NCBI GenBank assembly: GCA_017590115.1
Contig: JAGGNK010013558.1
Coordinates: forward strand, 8,103,969 to 8,167,968
DNA length: 64,000 nt
Source: Montifringilla adamsi
Lineage: Eukaryota > Chordata > Aves > Passeriformes > Passeridae
Direction of reading: 5' to 3'
Made by a program: the position numbers and the translations under genes. Shown piece by piece: positions 37,354 to 51,309 of the stretch; position 1 is the stretch's first letter, and every line of letters starts with the position of its first letter. The notes under the pieces were generated by a model that did not search any database, was not told the DNA's origin, and was given only the letters and a program-made list of their open reading frames with translations.

Positions 37354-40300
37354 ATTTTTTCCTGTTCTTTTGTTTTTGCTGATCTTTCATTCTGGTTAGA
37401 ATGATATTTTTCCTTGCGTTCTAATAAAATGAGTTAAATAATTAATGCCACAATCCAATAACTGATTATAGAATTTTTTCAAAATTGCATGTAGCACTGT
37501 TCACATACTAAATCTTTTTGATTAATGATTTTTAAAGACAGCTTGTTACATCCATAATGTAAAAAAGCAGAGAGATGTAAGCTACTGAAGTATAAGTCTA
37601 AATGCCTTTTATGAACAGTAATTCGTTTTATAAGCTTGATTCTTGATGTGTATGTAGGAAATACTAACATGGAAGAAATATTCTAAAGAAACTGCAGCTA
37701 GAAGCCTCCTCTTCCATACCCCCCTGAAATCTAGTTTATGTCCATAGGTGAATTGCTGCTGTGAAGCCACTGCAATTTGACTTTGTACAAAAAGGGTCAT
37801 TGAACAGAAGGTCAGGCAGCTGGCCATTTCCATTTCAAAGATGCTATCAAAAGGGCAAGAGGCAGTTCATCCAGCAGCCCTTTAGCAAACAAGATTTTCT
37901 CCTTTCTCATTTATGATATTTTTTTATGCTAAAATAGTTTATAGGCTACTGAGAGAAGGGCCTTGGTTCATTTTGTTTGGAAAGAAAGTGGACTAAGTGG
38001 AGCTTGGAAGGGACTTTGGTGCAAGAATGCATAGGAGCTTTTGAGTAATGAGGAGCCATTTGGTGTCCACTTATCAAGAGCCTGGCAGTAAGACAATAAA
38101 TCATTACAGGGGACTCAGCTTCAGCTGAAGACAATTGAAAAAGGTAGCTCTTTTATTACAAATTATGGCTTATCACCTCTTTAATGGCAGGCCTCAGCTT
38201 TATGAATACTTGAGCTTATTAATCAAGATAAAGCAAACAAGTTCAGAAAGTCTGGGGATCCCACGTGCCATCACGGGGGGATGTCCTGCCAGGTTTGCAG
38301 TGCTGCCTGACAGCCAGAGGCACAATCCATCCCTCCTGCCAGTTGCTGACAGCTCAAATGATACTGGTTCTTCTGGGATTAGGGAATTGCCTCTCACCAA
38401 TGAGCAGCTAAAATTCACCCATTACGGGGATTAAAAGAGGCTGTTCCTGCCCCAGTGCTCGGTGTGCACTTGCAGAGTGGGACAGAGCAGGAGCTCCCAC
38501 CCTGCCCAGGCCAGCAGCCCTCAGTGAGGGCCCTGGCAGCCTCATTGTCACTTAAAGGAAAAGAAAAGTATCTTGCTCTCAGGGAAAGAATGCTTAAAAC
38601 CATTTAGGACCCATATTTTACTCTACTCACCATTTTGCTTGTCATCTCGGAGAGCTTTCGCACCGCAGCTTCTCGGGCTGTGTTTCACAAATGCCAGGGG
38701 CAGGCGGCTCTCACCAGCGTGCTCTGGGACTGAATGACCTGGCTGCTTGTGGGCAGGAGGTGTGGGTGCCCAACTGCACCACCCAGCCCTTGGGAGGAGC
38801 AAAACACCAGCGTGGAAGTTTCTGAAAAGTGAGTTAACCAGCCTTTCTCTACAAATCAGTGTGAAAATTTTGGGCTTCATTAATTCTTTTTTTATTGATG
38901 GATAGAACAAAGGATGATTTATGGAGCAAATTTTGCAAGTGGGTCCCCACTGCAAACAGACTCCTGACCTGTGCTTGGGTTTGTAGATGCAAAACAACTG
39001 ATAAGAGCCCGAAACTCTAGTGAATCTTTGGTCATTCTCCCAGCCCTTGCCATGTCAGAGATAAGTGACTGAGCCCGCAGCTTCCTCACCACCACAAATA
39101 TTTTCAGAAACATGTCAGTGTAAGTTCAAAATATGTCATTGTAAAATGTTTATACAACATTGAGCTGAAAATCTATCGATATATCTGTGCTATACCAATA
39201 TATCCTGATAATAAGAATGCTTCATCACAGCAGGTCAATATTTATTGGAATAAATCAACCCCTTGCCAATGTGGAAATGAAGGTGTCTGTTACCTGAAAT
39301 TGGAAGAGTTGTATATTCAATTATAAAAACCAACAAATGAAGGCTTTAGCTATAATACAACATCACTCCATTGACTTGATGGAGCTGCATCAGTTTTCAT
39401 CAGATAAGTCTGGTCTTAAAAGCCTTACTGGAATATCTGGAAAGGACTTGATGATCTTTACACAATCTAGTTTTACAGGACAGGCAGAGCAGTCCCCTGG
39501 CACCTGACAGAGGGGGTGACACCCAGCCCAGGGAGCAGCCCCTGCCCCCCTCAGCCCCCGCAGCCACGTCCACTGACACCCAGGTGTGCAGGAACACCAC
39601 TGGTCCTGTCTGGAGAGACCCCTGAGAGGTGCACAGGAAGCTCTGAGGCCCCACAGGCAGGAGCAGGAGGATCCTGGTGCCCTGGAAACAGCTCTCCCAC
39701 TGCTTGGAGAGCACTGCCACCAGCACATCCCAGGGCTGCCGGAGCCCAGAGCGAGCTGCACCCCTCGGTGCAGAGTGAGCAAGAGCAGGGAAGTGCTGAT
39801 GGAGGGTGGGGAGGACTGTGCAGGGAGAAACGAGCAAACATTTTCTGTCATCCCTCCATGTCTTCATCCCTGTTAACAATATTGATTGTGGAAAGCGAAG
39901 GTGAAGTATATGGTTTTAAATACAGATGTTGCGAGTCATAATTCAAATAAGGACATTTAAAATATGTCTGAAGCATGGTAGTAGCAATCAGCAGTGCAGG
40001 GCCACTTGAAAATATGGTCACTAACAGTCCTCTGAAAAACATGAGGCAAATTGCCAGCTAAATAAGAACCAGAGGAGCACCACAGCCCGCTGTGTTTTCC
40101 AGATTGGTCAGTTAGGAGTTAGTTCATTGTGTCCTTTGGAGAAGGAAAAGCATTTCCCACTGGCAGATTTCTCCCATGCCCCTGCTCCACGAGCTCAGCT
40201 GCTCTGCCAGTGCCTCCCAGGGCTGAGGAGCCAGCAGCACTGCCTGCCCCCGAGGTGCCCTGCCCTGTGCCTCTAATGACACTGCTCTGCTCCTGGGCAG

Positions 40301-42881
40301 CAGCAGCAGCTGATGCTGCTATTGTTTCTTTGACAATAATACAGATTTTAGACTTACTAGTCACGGAGGCATTTTTCTTCCTCTCTTCCTAGTGCAGCAT
40401 AAGCTACTTTGACACCCCAGGGACGGGCTCAGGCACAGCTCTGCAGCGGGTTTGGTGCCGCAGCGGTGAACCCGTGACCCCTAGCACTGCTGTGGGCATG
40501 CAAGTGAATTCAGAGGGACCAAAGGTAACTCTGGGGCTCTGCATCTTCCACTCATCAGCTCTGCTTCAGCATCACAGCTACACCTTGTGCCTTTAGGCTT
40601 AGCTCACTTTCCACTTGCCAGAAGGGGAATGAATTAAAATGTTAAGATCTGCAAATGTAACGAGGCCTTAAGGTGCAGCTTGCCCCACCAGAATGAAGAG
40701 TGGGCTCCTCTGGGATTGCTCACAGCAATTATAAATTGAACTATGCAAAAAAAGAAAAAAACTGTGAAGCAACCCATCAGCTCTCAGTTGGTTTTGAAAA
40801 TGCTAGAAATTGTCCTCAGGTCTTTCAGAGGGGCCTCCAGTTAGAGCTCATTTCCATAAGGGATATATGTTTGGCTTTTAGGTAAACCACTGGCTCTATC
40901 AAGTTTTAAGGTACTGGGAACATCAGACTGTCACCTTTAAGCATAATAATGTTTTCTCTTTAAATTCAAACATTGTTTTTGTAACCATCAAAGTCAATGA
41001 GGGTTTTGTCAATGAGACCACGTTTATGTAAAAATACTACAGAAGAGGCAATCATTTTGAGGTTTTGTATTTTAAAAGTGTAAAACAAAGAGACCTTCCT
41101 TTCTACAAAGCAATAACATGTCAGAGAACTGCAGACTTATAACCCAAGGATCTATACCAAAAACCTGTAAAGGGAAAAGCTAACAAGAGGTTGTAAGAAA
41201 AGGTCGATGAAGCTGTACAAAAGGGTAAATATTCTGATGGTTTCCTCTCAAATACATTGATATTAGGTTCAGAAAGAATTCTCCAGGTATGTCTGGTGCT
41301 CAGTTTCCCAAGTAAATACTGCTTACTTCTGCTTTTAATCCAATGCAAAGCCATTGGTAAAGGTCTGAGGAGTTTGGGAAAATTCACCTGAAATTTTCAA
41401 TCTTTTCAGTGTGAATTCATGCAGGTTGCAGAGGTGTAACAACTGCTACTTCATTATATAAAATGCTAACATTGAACTTGACAGCAATTCCAGGACATAA
41501 AACTTCAGCAGAGCCATGGAAGTGGTAGAGCAGCTATCTTTGACCTTTGGACCATCATAAATGGGGAAAGAGATGTTTGTCTGGAAAGGAGAAACTATGA
41601 TGTTTCTGGAGGCTGTTGCTGCTGTCTCTGTCAGCTGTGCTCCTCCAGCACTGGCTCATGGGGCTCACACATCCCACAGAGAGTGACGTGAGGGTGCAGG
41701 GGAACATCTGAGGCAGAAACACCTAAAGATGCCTGCACCCAACCTATTGAGGGAGACAGCTGAGCAGAGCACCACAATTAGACCTTTTGGGTGTATAAGA
41801 TGTCCTGAGTTAATGGCAAGAGATGCCAAAAAGCAGCCACCAAAAAGGGCTGAGGAGTGATTTGGGCTAACTGAACACCAGCATTAAGGGATGAGTAAGC
41901 ACTATCTCTGAGTCGTGCTTCAAAGAGAGGTTATAAAGAGCCTTGATGAGCTGGACACAAAAATATTATATAGGAAATATAAAGGACCAGAGATTTCTGA
42001 TTTAGCTTAGGGTTGAAGGAGGTCCAAGTTTGAGGGTATAAATAACAAAGGTTTAAATCTGTAATGTCTTCTGCAATCCTCTTTTTTATCTCATAGCTGA
42101 AGAAGTTACTGATAATGTTTTACTTGTGCTGAACCAAACCTCATCATATCTATCCCAGTCCTTTCCTCTTTTGCTCTCCAAGAGACCCTCATTTTCCTGT
42201 CTGGCTGCTGAGCATCTGAGCATTTTTTCCCACTAACTCTGTGCTCAGAAGTGTGATGAAGCTGTGTTTGCATTCACAGACTCAGAGCATGGTAGGAATA
42301 CCTTTTTCTTGGGTGCTGCCTTGGTACACTCACTGCAATCTCTTTCTTCAGGGTGGTGCTGCCATCACTGATCTGTGAGCATGCTGTGATTTAGGGTGAT
42401 TCCAAAGCCCCATAGATGGAGTCAGGCAACTAACATCGAAAAAAATCACTTCAACAATTTTGCTGCTTTTGCAAGGAGAGAGTGAGGAGAAACATGGCTC
42501 ACTGATGGAAGTAAGGCCAAGGCAGACAAAACAAACCTGCAGCCTAAAAAATCCACAGAGTTCAGATTAGGTGACATTGGCCAAGTGTTTCCTGCTCCAG
42601 GTAGACACTCCAACCTGCAGCCCATGACTGTGAGAGGTGCATATCAGCAGGGACAGCCCTGCAGAGCAGCCAGACACTTCAGGGCATTTGGAAAGCTCCA
42701 AAGTCCCAGCTGAGCCTGCAGAGTGTTCCCTGCCCACACCTGGCACCGACAGTGGCAGCCCATGAACCCAGCTCTGTGACTGCTTGGGCTCAGAGCACAC
42801 AGACCCACAGCAGCAGCTCGGGGGCAAAGAGCTGCTCTGCAATGTCCCTGTGCCAGCGGGGCCCTCAGGCAGTGCCTCTCT

Positions 42882-43217
42882 GCCCTGGGGCTGGTGGCAC
42901 GTCCCTGGGGCTGGTACAACCTCTCTGGGGCTGGTGGCACTCCCTGGGACTGGTGGCACGTCCCTGGGGCTGATGGCACTCCCTGGGGCTGGTGGCACTC
43001 CCTGGGGCTGATGGCACTCCCTGGGGCTTGTGGCACGTCCCTGGGGCTGGTGGCACTCCCTGGGGCTGGTGGCACTCCCTGGGGCTGATGGCACTCCCTG
43101 GGGCTTGTGGCACGTCCCTGGGGCTGGTGGCACTCCCTGGGGCTGGTGGCACTCCCGGGGGCTGGTGGCACGTCCCTGGGGCTGGTGGCACCTCCCTGGG
43201 GCTGGTGGCAGTCCCTG
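42882..43217. repeat. Minisatellite, about 17 units of 19/20 bp, with a 77-bp higher-order period
   Basis: Tandem units of the form TCCCTGGGGCTGGTGGCAC, some with an added G (20 bp). Unit variants differ at the GGT position (GGT, GAT or TTG). The order TTG+G, GGT, GGT, GAT is followed by TTG+G, GGT, GGT, so the pattern repeats with a period of 77 bp (compare 43027 and 43104), showing block duplication. The edges are more diverged than the centre. The minus-strand frames of up to 315 codons through this array (Pro-Gln-Gly-rich repeated peptide) are repeat artefacts: 19 is not a multiple of 3, so all three frames run open. Confidence 0.97.
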
Positions 43218-46045
43218 CTGTGCCTCCCAGCCCCGCTCCCAGCTCCCTGCTTGCAGGATGTGCTGATGGTTGCTCTCTTCATCCTGCAAAGCAAAGACCT
43301 TTCCCCTTTCCCTTGCAGTGTTGGACCTGCCCAGAGCCCCGAGGGAATGAAGTGAAGGGTGTTGGGTGGGCAGGGCAGGAGGATGGCTTTGTCACCTGAA
43401 GGGAGAAAGGGAAGGGATCTTGTTAAAGTGGATTTAAAGCTGAATTTTGCCACCAGACCTGCTTCAGAGGAGCCATAACCTGGTACCTTGTATTCCTGCA
43501 AATTCTGTGAGTTTTGAAACTGATTAATTTGAAACTTCCCTAATAATACAGAAAATATTTCCCACGGTGCTAATGACAGCTGTAATATCACAGTTAAAAT
43601 AAATAATTGGCACTTTTAAAAGCACTATTTTATTTCAACTGTGTTCTTATGATTCAGATATTTCTATGTCTGTTCTATGGAATAGACATATTTTCTTTTG
43701 ACATCTTTACAAGTTGGGTTCAAAATGTATCATTACGAAATATGGTCAGTTGCATTAAAATTATAATTAAAAAATTACTTTTTACCCTGACATGAAAAAT
43801 TTAAAGCTGGTACCGTGGAACAAAGTACTTTAACCTACTGGGTAAAAGGAAAGCAATGTTTTATTTTAAAAGTGAATTATTTTCCAAGAGTTTATTTTAT
43901 AATGGTATCATGACATTTGTGGACCCTTAACCAGAAATATTAGTCCTCACAGTGAATTAGCTCTTAGAGGGAATTTTGCACACCCACATTATGAACTATA
44001 ATTGCTTGTTTCTGGGTTCACAACGAGGACATCAGAGAGGAAGCAGCACCCCCAAAACCTGTGTGAAGGCCCTGACTGCTTTAGCAGCAGCACTGGGGGT
44101 GCTGGGGACCCTCCCCACTCTGCTGTCCCCGAGGCCACCAGGGCTGGGACAGTCCCTGTCCTCACCCAGGATCCCTCTCTGGATTCAGGGTAATCCTCTC
44201 CACAGCAGCACAGTCAGAGCTGCACCAGATGTGCTAAGTCAGGGCTTTTCCATGATCACCAGTCGGTGAAAAAAAATAAGGAAAGAGATTCTGCTTTTAA
44301 AAGGTTGCACAAAAAGGTTAATTGTGAAGGGACTCTGTGTGGGAAGCAAACATGAGCTTGTGGAGTCTTTCTCCTAGAAAGCCATGAGGTTATAGAAATT
44401 GGGAGAGGATTGGGATGGATGCAACTGCAAAACCATGAGCAGGAAACCCATGTGGGTCAAATGGTCTCAAAGAGGAGAGAGGCATGGCCCAGGGAATGCA
44501 GGAAGCCAGAAGAGGGTGCTACGATATCTAATTATCCAGAGAACTTATTTAAATTAGTTTAAATATGTCTCTGATGGGGCTGTGAAACCCTCCATCTGCC
44601 AGGCACACAGCCCACTGGCTCCTGATGGGGCAGCGCTGTAAATGCAGTGACCTCTGGGGTCGGCGTGGACACGGGGCTGCTGCAGCCTGTGTTGGAGCCT
44701 GCGCCAAGGGCAAGGAGAGGCAGGATAAATCTGGCACCCTGAGACTGAATTCTGAGTGGGGAACACATCTCTGGGCCTCATCTCTTCCCTGCTCCCCAGT
44801 GCCTGCTGCACTCGAGCTGTCGCCTTTCCTGCACTGGGGGTTCCAGCATTTGGAGGTGAGGTGTGGGGGAGGCAGGGGCTGCTGCTCAGCTGCTGGATTT
44901 GCCTGCCATGGAGTGTTATCTCCAGGGAGTTACTGCTCCCACAAGCAGTGCAGCTGCAGGAATGCTGTGGTGCACTGGCCATAGTCCAGGCAATGTCAGA
45001 GATGGCTGCTTTACATCCCATGACCCATTTTAACTCATCTGATTTAAACCTTTACCTGGCCAAGGGTGCCATAAAATGTACTCATAAGACTTGTATTGTT
45101 CATTGCTTTAGAAAGTGCCAAATACAGGAGGTGGGACCAGTCCCTTTCAGAGAATTATATTTCCCTGCTGCCAACCAGGAAGGTGCAAGAAAGGACAGAA
45201 CCCTGGTCCCAGTGATGACATGACACAAAAGCTAAAGTCAGTGCATTTATAAATAGTTTCTGTAGGTGCAGGTTTAAGGTTTCTCTTCTCTAGGACACTG
45301 CAGAGAGAGTTGTTGTCCACTGAGCACCTTGCACCGTGCATCTGGGCTCTACAGCCTATTAACAGGAAATCTGGCAACTGAAATAAGCTTTGAATCAGTC
45401 CAATTGCCACTGCTGTTAGTAAGTACCTGTAAGCAGCTGAGAGCACAACCAGAGCTTCAAAAACGTGAGGAGAAGCAATGCTGTCCTGTCCTCAGGAGCT
45501 TTGCCACAGAGATAAAACAAGTCAGGCACAAGAGGTAGCCTAATATTGTTTGCATGCCAGAAGCCTCTGTGCAGTAATTACAGGCATGCCTAGATGTCAT
45601 AACTATTAAGAGCTGTCAGCGTTTCCATTACAATCCCCCTGTGCCTGGAGGAGCCCCAGATGCCCCAAGGCTTGTGCAGGTTGTGTCTCTCAGCTGCATC
45701 AGTTTGGCCAGTCTGGGTCCCTGCTGTTCCACATGTTCCTCAGGCACCGAGGACAGGAGCCACTGCTCACCAAGGAGAGAAAGAAAGGATGCTCCAAATT
45801 CTGCTTTAGTGCTGCCCTCAGTTCTTGCAGAGCTTGGAACAAATCCTGACAAGGAGACATTTCCAGAGGGCAAGAGTATGATGTTCAAGGTGTCAAATTA
45901 AATAAACCCCGGGTGCTCAGTCTGAGAACTCAAGCTGCTTCCGTCGCACAAGCCAAGTGGCACTCCACAGCAGTTTCCAAATGGAGCGGGTCACAAAGCA
46001 TCAGTGGAAGTTGACGGAAAATATTTTTAAAGATTATACTTTTTA

Positions 46046-46072
46046 TCCCTAATTTTTTTACAAAATTAGGGA
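46046..46072. repeat. Inverted repeat, 11-bp arms
   Basis: TCCCTAATTTT (46046-46056) and AAAATTAGGGA (46062-46072) flank a 5-nt loop. AT-rich block, no identified role. Confidence 0.8.
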
Positions 46073-49000
46073 GTTTATAATTTTTAAGAACAAATGCAAT
46101 CTTCTATCACTATTTCTGAAAAAAAATTCTAGTGGTGCAAAATGTTATTGGAACGTGGGACACTGTGCAATGTTTTTATGCCAGTTATTATGCAAGCAGG
46201 AGGTTTGGAGACACAGAGTGAAAATAGAGTGTTTTTTCTTGCAGCACATCATGTTTCTGTTCCCATTCTGTTATAGCTCACACAAATAAGTGTGATTTAA
46301 TGCATACTACCTTATAAAAGTAGTCTTTTAAGCCACATGTTAAAATGGACTTATAAGAAATAGAATCTGATTTATTGTTCTTGTTCTATTTGTTCCTCCT
46401 GTGAGCCTAAATACAGCTTTCTGTCCATGGTAATTTACACTGCTAGCAAAGCCAGTCAGTAGAATAAAATGCTGTTGAAGATAGAAAATATGTTAAATAC
46501 CATGGAGACATAAACAGAAACTGCAGACCCTTTTTTCCTTTCTGGTCCATAGGGGAGACACAAGCCTGGCACAAACCTGGGGAGTCTCTTCAGCATTGCT
46601 CAGAGCATCACATCAAGTCCAGCACTCACATCCAACCCAGCAGAATTGGTTGTCATCCGAGGGAACCTGCTTTCATTATGTCGGTAAGTCCAAAATTAAC
46701 AGGAAAATTAGGAGCTCTTAACCAAAAGGCATCAATCTGAAACTGCAAAAACACTAACTGGTTTAGAGAAAACCAAATGTTAGAAATCCCTTTTGGATTG
46801 CCCAGGGAGAAGTGTGTGGGGGACGCTGTTTGTGTTTTGAAATGCCGTGTAATTTTACAGGGAGATTATTTATTTGTCAGCAGTCAACAGCTGCCTGAGC
46901 AGCCTGACTTGCATTTGTGAGCAGTTTGCTGCCCCAGGATCTGAGCCCTGGCACTTGCTGGGGCCATTCCTGCTCCAAAGCTGTGAAGTGGGGGCACAGC
47001 CACCCTGCATGGTTCCCAGGCTGACACACTGCCTGGCTCTGGGAGCTGTTGGGTGGTGCAGGCAGATGTGAGGGCTAGCAGCACTTCTCCAGCGCCTGCT
47101 CTCTGCAGGCACCATGCAGGGAGCTGAGAGGCAAAGACATCCTGCGAGTGTCCATTTCAGCTCAACCTAATTGGCTGTGGCCTTTCAATCAGGCACTTCA
47201 TGAAGACACTTAGGAGTGTGCCTGCTGCTCTTCTGCATGGGCAAACTGGAGATGATTTGAGGCACAAGTGAAGGAGGGATGGGCCACCCCACTGCCATCA
47301 CCAGCCCTCATCAATCACCGTGTTCAGCGTGCACGCAGAAGGGCTGAAGTGCAGCTAACAAGAGTTAGTCAGTTAAAAGCTGGAGCTGAGGGTATCACAA
47401 GTGTTAAAACACTCTATTTACTATATGTGAAGGTAAAGCAATCTATATCCCAATGGCTGGAGTCATTTGAGGCTCACAGTTTGCTGACAAATGTGGATGG
47501 ACAGATATGTAAAGATGATGCGTCATGAGCTCTGCTGATGAGTTTACAGCAGAAGCCTCTGAATTCACATCAAATGTGTCAAAGGGTGACAGAACTACAT
47601 CACACAAACCCTGGCAGTTTAATTTGGTGTCAGCTATTAGTGTTGACTTTCAGCACTATTGCTGCTCAGTGTTTCTGCCAGCAAGGTGACACAGCCTCCA
47701 GATTGCTAAATTTCTTTGTTGTAAGAAATAGGGTTTGCTCACTGCACAGTAGTCCTCTAATAGAGGAAATCCAGAAGGTCAGAAAACTGTTTTTCCAGGC
47801 TGCAGCGCTCCATTTTCTGACCTAGACTTTTCATTACATTGTTTTTGGTTAAGTATTTGATTGTGTCACTACACAAGGAAAATATCTGTGTCTTGGGTTT
47901 TTTAATTTTTCTCAGTTGTTTGGAAAGGTCTTATTCATGTTATGGGCACTGCTCAGGGATGCTGGAATTTACCAGATGTACTGAAGGACTGTGGAAGTGT
48001 GGAAGGCTTTGAGTTTTCCAATCAAAACCTTTTTCAAGGCAAAATGTTGATTTAACGTGTTTTGTTTATCAAACACTTCCTCAGAAGATGGTGTGGGAGT
48101 CTGTCAGTAGAACCAAAATGGAATTTCTATTTTTCTATCTCTTCTTAGCAATTCTTGCTAACCTTGCAAAAATTGGGGGGGGAAAAAAAAAGGAATAAAG
48201 TGGAGTAAAAAGAGAGACAAGTGGGAAAACAAAAGCTATACTGCTTGAGAACAGGAAAGAATTTATGGTGTCCAATAATATTTCTATTGAAGTGCCCAGT
48301 GTGGGCACAGGCACACCCAGACTGCTCCAGGAATGCCTGCTGGGCTCCCAGCAGGGATGGGCTTTGGTGCTCCCAAAGATGGAGATGAGAAAATACAGCT
48401 CCCATTGCAGGGAGAGTGTTTAATGCACACTCTCTATCATTCACCAGCACAAGTTTAAGCAGCACATAAGCCACTTTGACACAGCAATATATCATTCAAA
48501 AACAAAACCCGTGCACTCTGCACCAGGCAGGGGTGGATGGATAGCTCATCAGAGGGGGAGAGAGTCTTTCATCAGCTGCCTTTCACTGGGTGATGACAAT
48601 AATCATTTCAACACAGAGTACACAACCTAGAGTGATGAAGGCAGCAGAACACATCTGGCCTGATCTCTTTAATACCAAATATTTTAAAAACCTGAGAACA
48701 TTTGTCGGCGTGGTTCAACACAATGCCTGAGCCATAGGAGAAGGAGTTACATTTATTAAAAGAAGAGCCAAGAAAAAGGAAGACAAACTGTTTGTGACAG
48801 AAAGGCACAGTACGTGCTGCATCTAGTTCTGACCGTGCTAGTAACTTCACACTGGGGATGTTACAAGGTCAAAGAAATTTTACAGCTTTGAGCATCTGAT
48901 CCAAAACTGACCAAAGTCAATTCACTGCAGTCCCATGTATGTCAGTAAGCTTTGGCTTGGGACTCTGTACTTACATCAACTGTGTGCTGTTCTACACAGC

Positions 49001-49663
49001 AATATTCAGTCCTGAGATTGTGCTTGTCCTCAGGGTACAGCAAAATGCTGGATAAAAGTAACCAGCATCACTCCCGTGGGTAGCTAGGTAGGAAATGGAT
49101 GCAGAGCAGTGAACTTGATTAACCAAGGGCACCCAACAGATTCAGGGCCAAGCCATTTCTGGAAACAGGAAAACTCTAAGCCCTTAGGTAGCATGCAAGT
49201 ATATTTGGGTTGTTTCCAGCCCCAAAGCAAGCTGCCAGGTCTGGGGGAGCTTTGCCAAGCGTTGTGTTATTTGCTGGCAGCTCACAAGCCCCATGCATGT
49301 GCAATCCCAAGTGAGAACCCACATGGATGCCTCCCCAACACAGCACTGAGGGGTATTTTTGGTCTAGAGCTCAAGGACTGTTTCCTGCTTGTCCACTCCC
49401 ATTCATACAGCACACATGATAAGGAAATAAAGGCATCATCCATCTTCTGTGCTAGCCTGTGAAGGACTAGGAGTATGGGAGAAAAGGCTGTGTGATGGGA
49501 CACAGGGGTATGTGCTCCCTCTGCCTTTCAGGGCACTGATATTCAGGAAAAAAGCCTGTCAAGGGCAGAAGATCATTTCTGAGCCTCTGAAAGAACCTGA
49601 GTGGGTGCCCACACACAGCTACCTTGACATATTTTTTCTTTCATGTGAGGTACAAACAATGTC

Positions 49664-49703
49664 AAAAAAAAAAAAAAAGAAAAAAAAACAAAAAAAAAAA
49701 AAA
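49664..49703. repeat. Interrupted poly(A) tract, 40 bp
   Basis: Forty bases with only one G and one C among A. Probably a retroposon-type tail or simple expansion, with no recognised body upstream. Confidence 0.9.
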
Positions 49704-49950
49704 CCTGTTTACATTCAGGTCAAATGTAAAGGGTATAATTCAGATTCTTGAGGGTCTTCCAGCAAGCAGGAGAACCTCAGCAAATCTAGAGATAAAGCCC
49801 TAAAATAGAGCAAAATTATGTCTTTGAGTTTTTCCAAGATTTTTTACAGTATCATCTATATACAAACCAGCTCTCTGCTCAGTAGCAGGAATTTTTTATT
49901 TTCTGTATTTAACACAGAGACTTTATTAAAAACCCTCTGCACAGTTAAAG

Positions 49951-49994
49951 ATGGATTTAAAATGGATTAAAAATGAATTTTAAATGAATTTGTA
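49951..49994. repeat. Four degenerate 11-bp tandem units
   Basis: ATGGATTTAAA, ATGGATTAAAA, ATGAATTTTAA and ATGAATTTGTA start at 49951, 49962, 49973 and 49984, an exact 11-bp spacing. Divergence between units indicates some age. Confidence 0.8.
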
Positions 49995-51309
49995 TATTAA
50001 CATGTTGGTCAGGGAAAAAAAAAAAAGCAAAAGAGATGGAGAATGGTATAATAAACAAGATAATATAAAGAAACAAAGCTAATTGCCAGCCTGGGAGAGC
50101 CATGCAGAACATTCCTAGTAAGCTGTCTGTCTTAAACCCTCTGGATCAAAAAGTGATTAATCCTACAGACAAATGTAGCCTTGATGGTAGAGATACTCAA
50201 AATCCCCTAAACAGAGCGAGGCAGTGTTATACTTACCATTCTGAAGGCCTCAATTAAAGGGTCTTTAACTTCAGCCTTTCCCATTATGTTCCCTGATGTA
50301 CCAGGAAGCCCCCTCCTCATGGCAACCTACTCTGAGCCTCAAAAAATGCCTGATGCCAAGGTTTTCTTGGAAAATAGCTTTAAAAAAAAATAAAAGCTGC
50401 TTTCCTGTTCAAAAAAATACAGATAGCTTTTTGGCTGTCTCTGCTGGGTTATTTTATTCAGCACATCTCCAATCTGGTTTATAACGCAATGTGTTAAGTG
50501 AGTCCTTAGGCTCATCGCTGGTGCAATGCACTAAAAGGCTTTGGAAAACACATCACACTGAAAGTATGGGTGCTAGAAAGTGCTCTTGGCACTATTTGGC
50601 AAGGGGAGGGGATGTCTTTGTCAAAGCCAGGCAGCAGTTAAACAGTTTGTTGCCTTGCCCAATGCCAGTGTGCTGCTCCAGCCCTGCCTTGCAGCCCCTG
50701 GGCACGCTGCAGCCAGCCGTGGGCGAGGGGAGGGCACTGCTGCCTCTGCCCACCGCAGGGCTGCGGGGCACCTGCCAAGGAAGGTGTTTGCTGCTGCCTC
50801 CAGGCGCTCTTGGATGCCCCGCAGTTACTCTCAGGGTTAAAGGAATGCTCAAAGCAAACTTGCTAATACAGCGAGTGAAGAGAGAAATTTGAGGGAAGCC
50901 TAAGCGAGCACCTTTATTGATTGAAAAATTAAGATGTGAATTACGTGGCTGTGCCGGCTGTGCTGGGAAATGTAAGGCTCAAATGCCCAAGTTCAGGGGA
51001 CTTGAGTGAACAGGCACAAAAATGGGGAGACTCAGCCCCATGTATTGGATGCCAAGGCGAGAGGTAATCAGTGTGAAACAAAAGCATCATCCAAATGTTT
51101 TGCTCCATTGAAACCAGACTTCTGGTTCTTACAGAGAAGATCCTTGCTGTGTACAGTGCAAGACCTGGACTTCCCTGCAGCACTGTGCTATTTCACATCC
51201 CAAACACTGCTCATCTTCTGAACCAACCGGAAAAGACAGTGGTTCCCAGGGGAGGAGGGCAGGGAGTGAATACCTTCCTGACCCCTACAGTTGCTCATTT
51301 TATGCCGTG

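Larger units (their letters stand above)
32390..42880. other. Non-coding stretch
   Basis: No gene recognised over about 10.5 kb. GC-richer patches (33180-33440, 36170-36340, 36930-37090, 38640-38800, 39480-39840) show overlapping open frames on both strands at once, a composition effect. Simple repeats at 32914, 34737, 35517 and 37334 are listed separately. No LTR, LINE or SINE body was recognised. Confidence 0.55.
43220..51300. other. Non-coding stretch
   Basis: No gene recognised. GC-richer patches (44050-44200, 44600-44980, 46900-47110, 50650-50830) carry overlapping frames in several readings. Small structures at 46046, 49664 and 49951 are listed separately. Confidence 0.55.

Noticed and set aside
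39390..39941. Five overlapping frames of 96-159 codons
   Set aside because: Simultaneous openness on both strands in a GC-rich patch is a composition effect. No similarity to any known family was recognised.
42567..43591. Minus-strand frames of 240 and 315 codons with a repeated Pro/Gln/Gly-rich peptide
   Set aside because: They run through the 19/20-bp minisatellite. All frames are open there because the unit lacks stop codons, and the flanking parts have no recognisable protein.
49664..49703. Poly(A) tract as the end of a processed pseudogene
   Set aside because: No recognisable coding or RNA-derived body upstream, no polyadenylation signal at proper spacing, and no clear target-site duplication.
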